6,083 nucleotides of DNA, taken from NCBI GenBank assembly GCA_041484905.1, contig JBGPIL010000140.1, positions 1 through 6,083 on the forward strand, in the 5' to 3' direction. Under the pieces are notes generated by a model. The model was given only the letters and a program-made list of their open reading frames with translations, was not told the origin of the DNA and did no database searches. A program made the translations under genes and the position numbers. This document shows, piece by piece, positions 1-6,082 of the stretch. Each line of letters begins with the position of its first letter. The stretch's first letter is position 1. This stretch comes from JACQCE01 sp041484905. Lineage in GTDB: Bacteria; Nitrospirota; Nitrospiria; JACQCE01.

Positions 1-1
1 C

Positions 2-547
2 CCCCCGGCCATTCAAGCAATTTTGCGGGAATTGCCGCCGATGTTCCCCTCTCCCATCGTCATCGCCCAACACATGCCGCCGGTCTTTACCCGCCATTTT
101 GCCGAACGCTTAAACACCCAGTGCCCCCTCACGGTGTGTGAAGCACGTGACGGCGACACGATCGAACCCGGAAAAATTCTGGTCGTGCCGGGTAACCAGC
201 ATCTGACCTTTCAAGGCCAGGCCCCGCACATCCGCGCCCGGCTGCTGCCGAAACGGGAGGACGATCGGTACGCGCCGTCCATCGACTTGACGATGGTCGC
301 CGCCGCCAATCTGTTTGCGGACGGCGCGGTCGGCGTCCTTCTGACCGGAATGGGCGACGACGGCAAAACCGGCATGCTGGCGATCAAGGCGGGCGGCGGC
401 CACACAATCGCCGAATCCGAAGAGACGGCCGAGATCTTCGGGATGCCGCGCGAAGCGATTCATGCGGGCGCAGTCCACCAGATCCTGCCGCTTCCCTCTA
501 TCGCCACGGCGTTGATGACCCGCACGGGGACGTCGTTCCCGTCGTAA
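2..547 (+). CDS. cheB: CheB-type protein-glutamate methylesterase, C-terminal catalytic domain (5' end missing)
   Basis: CheB methylesterases remove methyl groups from glutamates of chemoreceptors (and deamidate glutamines) in the cytoplasm, resetting receptor signalling. The reading frame is open from the left edge: codons before the first possible TTG start read PPAIQAILRELPP, which matches the stretch just after the family's S-x-GG-P nucleophile motif, so the gene starts outside the window and the catalytic serine is not visible. The other two triad residues are visible: His in AQHMP (codon 71-73) and Asp in LLTGMGDDGKTGM (most likely the second Asp, codon 359-361). The tail, with GGHTIAESEETAEIFGMPREAI and the AGAVHQILPL ending, is also typical. 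The stop is TAA at 545-547. Whether a receiver domain precedes it, as in classical CheB, or whether this is a CheB-like domain of another protein (for example a CheB/CheR fusion) cannot be decided here. The protein ends shortly after the domain, which suits ordinary CheB. Confidence 0.9.
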   Translation, partial: PPAIQAILRELPPMFPSPIVIAQHMPPVFTRHFAERLNTQCPLTVCEARDGDTIEPGKILVVPGNQHLTFQGQAPHIRARLLPKREDDRYAPSIDLTMVAAANLFADGAVGVLLTGMGDDGKTGMLAIKAGGGHTIAESEETAEIFGMPREAIHAGAVHQILPLPSIATALMTRTGTSFPS

Positions 548-552
548 TTGAA

Positions 553-661
553 GTCAGGGGGAGCATGCGCTTCGACTCGGCCATGGCCGTTGGCCATGTT
601 GCCGGCTCAGATTCCGCCTTCGCAGGCAGAGCCTGCGAAGCTTCATTCAGCTCCCCCTGAC
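553..661. repeat. Nested palindromic intergenic element (109 bp)
   Basis: A perfect 12-bp inverted repeat (GTCAGGGGGAGC at 553-564 and its exact complement at 650-661) encloses two further perfect hairpins: a 7-bp stem with a 3-nt loop at 582-598, and a 10-bp stem with an AGA loop at 618-640. A 6-bp pairing (569-574 with 636-641) can partly extend the outer arms as an alternative fold. Terminal inverted repeats, nested stems and the absence of coding potential resemble REP/BIME or MITE-type non-autonomous repeats. It begins 5 nt after the cheB stop and lies wholly upstream of the purQ promoter, so it would be transcribed only from cheB. Copy number in the genome cannot be seen. It could instead be a structured terminator region of cheB. 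Confidence 0.6.
618..640 (+). terminator. Strong hairpin downstream of cheB, possible terminator
   Basis: The arms CTTCGCAGGC (618-627) and GCCTGCGAAG (631-640) are perfectly complementary around a 3-nt AGA loop, giving a very stable 10-bp stem about 70 nt after the cheB stop. No run of T follows on either strand, so it is not a canonical intrinsic terminator. It may stabilise the 3' end of the mRNA or simply be the core of the surrounding palindromic element. Confidence 0.3.
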
Positions 662-771
662 AACCCCCATCGCCATACGGGTTGTCCTCACGGCTCACGT
701 GTCAGATCGACGCTCGGCCCTTGTCCATCGTAATCCGCAGTCCATCTGGCTTCGATGCTGCTTGAGCTTGC

Positions 772-800
772 TTGCCGACGATACATCCCTATGTTAGAAT
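772..800 (+). promoter_or_regulatory. Sigma70-type promoter of the purQ-purL-purF operon
   Basis: A -35-like TTGCCG (772-777) and a -10 TAGAAT (795-800) are separated by exactly 17 bp. A TG at 792-793, one base before the -10, adds an extended -10 element. Transcription should start near 806-808, leaving a leader of under 20 nt before purQ. That is too short for a riboswitch, so control would act at initiation. I do not recognise a PurR-type operator. The only comparable AT-rich stretch in the gap is this one, which supports the call. Confidence 0.6.
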
Positions 801-811
801 CCGCGCACTCC

Positions 812-817
812 AAGGAG
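812..817 (+). promoter_or_regulatory. Ribosome binding site of purQ
   Basis: AAGGAG lies 7 nt before ATG at 825 but only 4 nt before the adjacent in-frame GTG at 822. The spacing favours ATG 825 as the start, which also gives the usual PurQ N-terminus (MRAGVVVFPGSNCD). Confidence 0.75.
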
Positions 818-824
818 TCACGTG

Positions 825-1550
825 ATGCGCGCAGGCGTGGTGGTGTTTCCGGGATCCAATTGCGACCAGGATTGTCTCTGGGCGCTCGAGGCGTCCGGCA
901 TCGAGGCCGTGCCGCTCTGGCATAAGGACGACTCCGTCCAGGGGTGCGAAGCCGTCATCCTGCCCGGGGGCTTCTCCTACGGCGATTATCTCCGGTGCGG
1001 CGCCATCGCCCGCCTATCGCCGATCATGGCGGCCATCGGCCGTCACGCGAAGGCCGGGGGCGTGGTCCTCGGCATCTGCAACGGGTTTCAGATTCTCACC
1101 GAGGCCGGCCTCTTGCCGGGAACGTTGTTGCGCAATACGGGACTTCGTTTCATCTGCCGGCCGGTCTTTGTCCGCATCGAGCAGGCCGCCAGCGCGTTGA
1201 CACGGCGCTGCCAGCCCGGCCAGGTGCTGTCGCTGCCGATCGCCCATGCCGAAGGACGGTATTGGCTCGACGGGCCGGCGCTCAGACAGTTGGAGGAGCA
1301 GGGGCAGGTCGTGCTCCGGTATTGTGCGGCCGACGGCCGCGTCGATGAAAGCGCCAATCCCAACGGCTCCGTCAACCAGATCGCCGGCGTCAGCAATCGC
1401 GACGGCAATGTGGTCGGCCTGATGCCTCATCCCGAACGGGCGATCGATCCCTGGCTCGGCGGCACGGACGGCCGGTGCCTCATCAACAGCCTGCGTCATC
1501 CCGATGCCTCCGCCGCAACACCGGCGTTGCGTTCCGTGGCCTCCACCTAA
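825..1550 (+). CDS. purQ: Phosphoribosylformylglycinamidine synthase subunit PurQ (glutaminase)
   Basis: PurQ is the class I glutamine amidotransferase subunit of FGAM synthetase. It hydrolyses glutamine and delivers ammonia to PurL for converting FGAR to FGAM, the fourth step of de novo purine synthesis, in the cytoplasm. The 241-residue product has the family landmarks in order: N-terminal VVVFPGSNCDQD, the oxyanion-region LPGGFSYGDYLRCGA, the nucleophile elbow GICNGFQIL with Cys85, IAHAEGRY around residue 141, and MPHPERA with His202 and Glu204 completing the Cys-His-Glu triad. Length is close to that of stand-alone PurQ proteins; the C-terminus carries about 20 extra residues after the conserved end. 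It is the first gene of the operon, has its own promoter and Shine-Dalgarno site, and is followed 4 nt later by purL. In many bacteria purS directly precedes purQ; here it does not. Confidence 0.97.
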   Translation: MRAGVVVFPGSNCDQDCLWALEASGIEAVPLWHKDDSVQGCEAVILPGGFSYGDYLRCGAIARLSPIMAAIGRHAKAGGVVLGICNGFQILTEAGLLPGTLLRNTGLRFICRPVFVRIEQAASALTRRCQPGQVLSLPIAHAEGRYWLDGPALRQLEEQGQVVLRYCAADGRVDESANPNGSVNQIAGVSNRDGNVVGLMPHPERAIDPWLGGTDGRCLINSLRHPDASAATPALRSVAST

Positions 1551-1554
1551 TCGC

Positions 1555-3909
1555 ATGGCGTTCGAACGATTCAAACAGTGGTTGGGCGCCGGACGGCCCC
1601 CCGGACAATCTAATGACGCGACGGCCCCTCCGGGGCTGCGAGAGCGATACAACCTGACGGAGGAGGAATATCGCCGAATCGTCACCCTGCTGAATCGCCG
1701 CCCCAATGAGATCGAACTCAATATCTTCTCCGTGATGTGGAGCGAGCATTGCAGTTATAAAAGCTCCAAGGTGCATCTGAAAAAGTTTCCTACGGTGGGT
1801 GACCGCGTGCTACAGGGGCCGGGAGAAAACGCCGGTGTGGTCGACATCGGCGACGGGTGGGCGATCGCGTTCAAGATCGAGAGCCACAATCATCCCTCGT
1901 TTATCGAACCCTACCAGGGGGCGGCGACGGGAGTCGGCGGCATTCTTCGCGACATCTTCACCATGGGCGCCCGGCCGATTGCGCTGATGGATTCCCTGCG
2001 GATGGGGCCGCTGGAGGATCCGGCCAACCGCCGGCTGCTCGATGGCGTCGTCCGGGGCATCGCCGGGTACGGCAACTGCGTCGGCGTCCCCACTGTGGGC
2101 GGCGAGTTGGTCATCCAGGAAATGCACAGCCGGAATCCGCTCGTCAATGTCCTGTGCGCCGGCGTGCTCCGGACCGACCGGCTCATGCGCGCCGCCGCGG
2201 CCGGTCCCGGCAACGCGGTGCTCTACATGGGATCCAAAACCGGACGGGACGGGATTCACGGCGCCACCATGGCCTCGGCGCAATTCGAGTCCGGCGACGA
2301 GGACAAACGGCCGAACGTGCAGGTGGGCGATCCCTTCATGGAAAAGAAGCTGCTGGAAGCCTGCCTGGAACTGATCGAGCAGGGGCTGCTGGTCGGCTTG
2401 CAGGACATGGGCGCAGCCGGACTGACCAGCTCGTCCGTCGAAATGGCGAGCCGGGCGGGCACGGGCCTTCGCCTGGAGCTGGACCGCGTGCCGCTCAGAG
2501 AAGCCCACATGACCCCGCACGAGATCTGTCTGTCGGAATCGCAGGAACGGATGCTGGCCGTGGTCGCGCCGGACCGGCTGCCGGCGGTCGAGGCGATCTG
2601 CCGGAAGTGGGACGTGGAAACGGCGGTCATCGGTGAAGTGACCGCCACGGGCCGCTGGGAGTTGTTCTGGCGCCAGGCGCCGGTGGCGTCCCTTCCCATT
2701 TGTGCGTTGACCGACGACGCGCCCGTGTACGAACGTCCCATGAAAACGCCGGCCTATGTGCAGTTGTTGCAGTCGCTGCCATTGGAAATGATGCCCGTGC
2801 CGGGCGATCTGACCAAGGTGCTGCTCACGATGGTGTCCAGTCCCTCTCTGGCCAGCAAGGCCTGGATCTATCAGCAATACGACCACATGGTGGGCACGGC
2901 CACGGTGGTCCCGCCGGGCGCCGACGCCGCCGTCGTCAGAATCGGGCACGCCGACAAGGCGGTGGCGCTGTCCGTCGATGGCAATGCCCGCTACTGCCTG
3001 TTGAATCCCTATCTGGGCGGCGCCATCGCCGTCATGGAGGGCGCGCGCAACGTCACCTGCGTCGGCGCCACACCGCTGGCCGTGACCGATTGTTTGAATT
3101 TCGGCAGCCCGGAGCAACCGGAAACCATGTGGCAGTTCGCCGCCTGTGTCGAGGGGATGGCCGACGCTTGCCGGCAACTGGGGCTTCCGGTGGTCAGCGG
3201 CAACGTCAGCCTGTACAATGAAACGAACGGCCAGCCGATTTACCCCTCCCCGGTGGTCGGGACACTGGGTCTGCTCGACCATCTGGACCGGATCGTGACG
3301 CCGTGGTTTCAATCCGAAGGCGACCTGGTGGTGTTGCTGGGGCCGCAGGGGGATGCGCTGGGCGGGAGCGAATACCTGCGGCTGATTCATCACCAGGAGC
3401 GGGGATTGCTACCGGACGTCGATATGGTCCAGGAACTGGCCGTGCAGCAAGCCAGTCGCGCCGCGATGGCCGCCGGCCTGATCCGCTCCGCGCACGACTG
3501 CGCCGAGGGTGGATTGGCGATTACGCTGGCGGAGGCCGCGCTTGGCACGATCACACCGCTCCGGCCCGGCGGGCTGGGTGCGGTGATCTCGATTCCAGCC
3601 CCCGCACACCTTCGGGTCGACGGGGTGTTGTTCGGAGAGCTTCAATCACGAATTATGCTGACTCTTCAAGAAGATAAAATAGAAACTGCAAGTAAAATAT
3701 TTACCTCTTATTCCGTGCCGTGGGCCGTCATCGGACGGGTGGGGGGCGATCGCCTGACGATCACCGTCCCCTCCGCGCCATCCTCTCCTGGCCTGGCCGG
3801 ATCATCTGGCCGGGACGGGCGACCTGTCATTGACATCGATCTGACCGCGCTCCATAATACATGGCACTTCGGATTGCCCCAGTTGATGGGGGACACATCA
3901 TGCCGCTGA
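1555..3909 (+). CDS. purL: Phosphoribosylformylglycinamidine synthase subunit PurL (small type)
   Basis: PurL is the synthetase subunit of FGAM synthetase: it activates FGAR with ATP and aminates it with ammonia supplied by PurQ. The 784-residue product is the small, split type found with separate PurQ (and normally PurS), not the roughly 1300-residue fused enzyme. Motifs in order: YNLTEEEYRRI (32-42), MWSEHCSYKSSK with the conserved catalytic His65, ESHNHPSFIEPYQGAATGVGGILRD (about 109-133), GLQDMGAAGLTSSSVEMA (281-298), YDHMVGT (from 442), DCLNFGSPEQ (from 512), SGNVSLYNETN (from 548) and HDCAEGGLAI. These show the duplicated AIRS-like architecture. ATG 1555, just after the purQ stop, is chosen over the in-frame ATG at 1504, which would add 17 unconserved residues inside purQ. 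No Shine-Dalgarno site precedes it, so translation is probably coupled to purQ. Oddities: residues about 700-720 come from a very AT-rich patch, and residues about 739-757 form a Ser/Gly/Pro-rich linker. Confidence 0.96.
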   Translation: MAFERFKQWLGAGRPPGQSNDATAPPGLRERYNLTEEEYRRIVTLLNRRPNEIELNIFSVMWSEHCSYKSSKVHLKKFPTVGDRVLQGPGENAGVVDIGDGWAIAFKIESHNHPSFIEPYQGAATGVGGILRDIFTMGARPIALMDSLRMGPLEDPANRRLLDGVVRGIAGYGNCVGVPTVGGELVIQEMHSRNPLVNVLCAGVLRTDRLMRAAAAGPGNAVLYMGSKTGRDGIHGATMASAQFESGDEDKRPNVQVGDPFMEKKLLEACLELIEQGLLVGLQDMGAAGLTSSSVEMASRAGTGLRLELDRVPLREAHMTPHEICLSESQERMLAVVAPDRLPAVEAICRKWDVETAVIGEVTATGRWELFWRQAPVASLPICALTDDAPVYERPMKTPAYVQLLQSLPLEMMPVPGDLTKVLLTMVSSPSLASKAWIYQQYDHMVGTATVVPPGADAAVVRIGHADKAVALSVDGNARYCLLNPYLGGAIAVMEGARNVTCVGATPLAVTDCLNFGSPEQPETMWQFAACVEGMADACRQLGLPVVSGNVSLYNETNGQPIYPSPVVGTLGLLDHLDRIVTPWFQSEGDLVVLLGPQGDALGGSEYLRLIHHQERGLLPDVDMVQELAVQQASRAAMAAGLIRSAHDCAEGGLAITLAEAALGTITPLRPGGLGAVISIPAPAHLRVDGVLFGELQSRIMLTLQEDKIETASKIFTSYSVPWAVIGRVGGDRLTITVPSAPSSPGLAGSSGRDGRPVIDIDLTALHNTWHFGLPQLMGDTSCR
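3888..3893 (+). promoter_or_regulatory. Ribosome binding site of purF, inside purL
   Basis: The purine-rich GGGGGA ends 6 nt before ATG 3900 and lies within the last codons of purL. It selects ATG 3900 over the in-frame upstream ATG at 3861. That choice also puts the family's catalytic cysteine after a short propeptide, as expected. Confidence 0.65.
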
Positions 3910-5327
3910 TCCATTCAGACAAACTCCGGGAAGAGTGCGGAGTCTTTGGTATCTACGACCATCCTGAGGCGGCCAATCTGACCTACCTGGGGTTGTATGC
4001 GCTCCAGCACCGCGGCCAGGAAGGCAGCGGAATCGTCACATACGACGGGAGCCAATTCCATGTCGAGAAGGGCATCGGTCTCGTGAACGAATTGTTCACA
4101 CAGGACCGGCTCCAACGATTGATCGGTCGAGTGGCCATCGGGCACAACCGGTATTCGACGGCCGGCGGCAGCGGCCTGAAAAACGTCCAGCCGTTGGTCG
4201 CCGATTATGCACTGGGCACCCTCGTCGTGGCCCACAACGGGAATCTGATCAATGCCGGCCTGCTTCGGGCGGAATTGGAAGCGTATGGGGCGATTTTTCA
4301 ATCGACCGCCGACACGGAAGTCATCATTCACTTGATCGCCCATTCACAGGGCAGAACGTTTCTGGACCGGGTGGTTGATGCTTTGCAACGCTTGCGGGGC
4401 GCCTATTCGCTGTTGATGATGACCGAGCATGGCCTGCTGGCGACGCGCGACCCCTATGGGCTCCGGCCGCTCTCGGTGGGGCGTTTGAAGTCCAGCCATC
4501 CGCACGGCGAGGCCTGGGTCGTGGCCTCGGAAAGTTGTGCGTTTGATCTGATCGAGGCCGAGTTTGTGCGGGATGTGAAACCGGGCGAGTTGATCGTCAT
4601 CGATGAAAAAGGTCTGTCGTCCCATACGCCCTTTCCCCCGGTGCCGCACGCGCCCTGCATTTTCGAGCATGTGTATTTTGCCCGGCCGGACAGCCGGGTC
4701 TTCGGGCGGGATGTCTACGGCGTCCGTTGCCGTCTGGGCCGGGAACTGGCGAAGGAAGCGCCGGTTGATGCGGACGTGGTCATCGCCGTGCCGGATTCCG
4801 GCGTCCCGGCCGCGCTGGGCTACGCCGCCGAATCGAAGATCCCGTACGAAACCGGCCTGGTGCGCAACCATTACGTGGGCCGGACCTTCATCCAACCGCA
4901 GCAGATGATCCGCCACTTCGGCGTGAAGGTGAAACTGAATGTGGTGCGTGAAGTCCTCGGCGGCCGTCGCGTGATCGTGGTGGACGATTCCATCGTGCGC
5001 GGCACCACCAGCCGGAAGATTGTCACCATGATCCGTCAGGCGGGCGCGAAGGAAGTGCACATGCGGATCAGTTCCCCTCCGATTATTGCGCCCTGCTATT
5101 ACGGCATTGATACGCCGACCAAGGAAGAGTTGATCGGTTCATCCAAACCCGTTCAGGACATCCGCGACTATATTACGGCCGACAGCCTACAGTACCTGAG
5201 CCAGGAGGGGATGCTTCGGGCCGTCGTCGATGAACAGAATCCCACCTTTTGCACCGCCTGCTTTACCGATCGCTATCCCATCCCGCTCCTGCCTGAAGAG
5301 AGCCCGCAGTTAGGGCTCTTCGAGTAG
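3900..5327 (+). CDS. purF: Amidophosphoribosyltransferase PurF (iron-sulfur, propeptide type)
   Basis: PurF transfers the amide nitrogen of glutamine to PRPP to give 5-phosphoribosylamine, the committed step of de novo purine synthesis and the usual point of feedback inhibition by purine nucleotides. The 475-residue product begins MPLIHSDKLREE followed by CGVFGIYD, so autocleavage of a 12-residue propeptide would expose Cys13 as the N-terminal nucleophile of the Ntn-type glutaminase domain. Further glutaminase motifs are LQHRGQEGSG, GHNRYSTAG and AHNGNL. The C-terminal phosphoribosyltransferase domain shows the PRPP-binding motif VIVVDDSIVRGTT (358-370). Four cysteines, Cys253, Cys399, Cys451 and Cys454 (the last two as CTAC), match the Bacillus-type pattern of [4Fe-4S] ligands, so this is predicted to be the oxygen-sensitive iron-sulfur class, unlike E. 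coli PurF. It overlaps purL by 10 nt, implying coupled translation. Confidence 0.97.
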   Translation: MPLIHSDKLREECGVFGIYDHPEAANLTYLGLYALQHRGQEGSGIVTYDGSQFHVEKGIGLVNELFTQDRLQRLIGRVAIGHNRYSTAGGSGLKNVQPLVADYALGTLVVAHNGNLINAGLLRAELEAYGAIFQSTADTEVIIHLIAHSQGRTFLDRVVDALQRLRGAYSLLMMTEHGLLATRDPYGLRPLSVGRLKSSHPHGEAWVVASESCAFDLIEAEFVRDVKPGELIVIDEKGLSSHTPFPPVPHAPCIFEHVYFARPDSRVFGRDVYGVRCRLGRELAKEAPVDADVVIAVPDSGVPAALGYAAESKIPYETGLVRNHYVGRTFIQPQQMIRHFGVKVKLNVVREVLGGRRVIVVDDSIVRGTTSRKIVTMIRQAGAKEVHMRISSPPIIAPCYYGIDTPTKEELIGSSKPVQDIRDYITADSLQYLSQEGMLRAVVDEQNPTFCTACFTDRYPIPLLPEESPQLGLFE

Positions 5328-5333
5328 TCGTTT
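5298..5333 (+). terminator. Hairpin at the end of purF, possible operon terminator
   Basis: AGAGCCC (5299-5305) pairs perfectly with GGGCTCT (5313-5319) around a 7-nt loop, with a G-T pair at the base (5298/5320). The stem lies in the last codons of purF, and the stop is at 5325-5327. Only a weak T-rich run (TCGTTTA, 5328-5334) follows, so termination activity is uncertain. A second, 5-bp hairpin (5339-5343 with 5349-5353) lies in the gap before the convergent gene. Neither is a textbook intrinsic terminator. Confidence 0.3.
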
Positions 5334-5410
5334 ACGTACACCCGATGGGGGTGATCAGGGGAAGAGTGGCTTGAGCAACGGCGAATGTTCAGCAGAACGG
5401 ATCAACACGA

Positions 5411-6082
5411 TTATTCCCGCGCCGTCACGACGCGGTTTTTCCCCGTCCGCTTGGCCTGATAGAGTGCACCGTCAGCCACGCGGACGAGGTCGTCCGGCTG
5501 TGTGACGTCGGGGGCGGGATAACTGCCGACGCCGATGCTGACCGTCACCGGCACCGGTTGTCCGCTGACGGTGGGAAAGGCATGGTCCTGGATGTTCTTG
5601 CGGAGTTGTTCAGCAAACATCATGGCGCCCTGGTGATCGGTCTGGCAAAGAATCAAGATGAATTCTTCTCCGCCGTACCGGGCGGCCAGATCGTGCGTGC
5701 GGTGTGATCGTTTGAGCAGCGCGCCCAGCTCCTTGAGCACCTTGTCGCCGGTCTGGTGCCCCCACTGGTCGTTGATCCTCTTGAAATTATCGATGTCGAG
5801 CATGATGCAGGACAGATTCAGCTGATAGCGTTTGCTCCGGGCAAATTCCTCCCGGAGCCGATCGGCAAAGTGGCGGTGATTGAACAGGCCCGTCAATCCG
5901 TCGGTGATCGCCATCGCCTCCAACCGTTGATTTAACTCGGCCAGCTGGCTGTTCTTTTCCTCCACCTCCTGCTGCAGTTCCTTGATCCGAAGCAGATTCT
6001 TCACGCGCGCGACCAGTTCGCCGGGATCAAACGGTTTGGTGACATAGTCGTTGGCGCCCAGATCCAGTCCCTTGATCTTGTT
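5411..6082 (-). CDS. Response regulator with GGDEF domain (diguanylate cyclase), N-terminus missing
   Basis: This gene makes cyclic di-GMP from two GTP, probably under phosphorelay control. The frame stays open to the right edge, so the start is outside the window; a GTG at 6004 is internal. The visible 223 residues begin with the end of a receiver domain (GLDLGANDYVTKPFDPGELVARVKNLL, with the conserved Lys-Pro, Lys codon at 6035-6037). A charged heptad-like linker follows (LRIKELQQEVEEKNSQLAELNQRLE), probably a coiled coil for dimerisation, and then a complete GGDEF domain starting at ITDGLTGLFNHRHF. The active-site signature is the functional GGEEF (5660-5674). RTHD (5690-5701), exactly five residues upstream of it, is an inhibitory I-site of the RxxD type. 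The REC-GGDEF order resembles PleD/WspR-like cyclases. The gene converges on purF with an 83-nt gap and ends with TAA at 5411-5413. Confidence 0.93.
   Translation of the reverse strand, partial: NKIKGLDLGANDYVTKPFDPGELVARVKNLLRIKELQQEVEEKNSQLAELNQRLEAMAITDGLTGLFNHRHFADRLREEFARSKRYQLNLSCIMLDIDNFKRINDQWGHQTGDKVLKELGALLKRSHRTHDLAARYGGEEFILILCQTDHQGAMMFAEQLRKNIQDHAFPTVSGQPVPVTVSIGVGSYPAPDVTQPDDLVRVADGALYQAKRTGKNRVVTARE

Noticed and set aside
579..588. GGCCATGGCC perfect palindrome as a possible operator
   Set aside because: It lies inside the larger nested element, about 200 nt from the promoter, and is better explained as part of that structure.
548..733. 61-codon plus-strand frame directly after the cheB stop
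   Set aside because: It runs through the palindromic element, has no ribosome binding site and gives a Pro/Ser/His-rich product without motifs. Best read as non-coding.
661..824. Possible purine or PRPP riboswitch upstream of purQ
   Set aside because: The likely promoter lies at 772-800, leaving less than 20 nt of leader. The hairpins upstream do not show a purine riboswitch-like three-way junction.
1014..1721. 235-codon minus-strand open frame across the purQ/purL junction
   Set aside because: It is a shadow of purQ and the start of purL, with no family resemblance and no promoter or ribosome site that I could see.
1810..3393. 527-codon open frame on the minus strand inside purL
   Set aside because: It is exactly antisense to a well-conserved gene with all its motifs. 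The product is rich in His, Arg, Gln and Asp without recognisable domains, as expected of antisense frames in GC-rich DNA.
4344..5060. 238-codon minus-strand open frame inside purF
   Set aside because: It is antisense to the conserved PRPP-binding and glutaminase coding region, with low-complexity composition.
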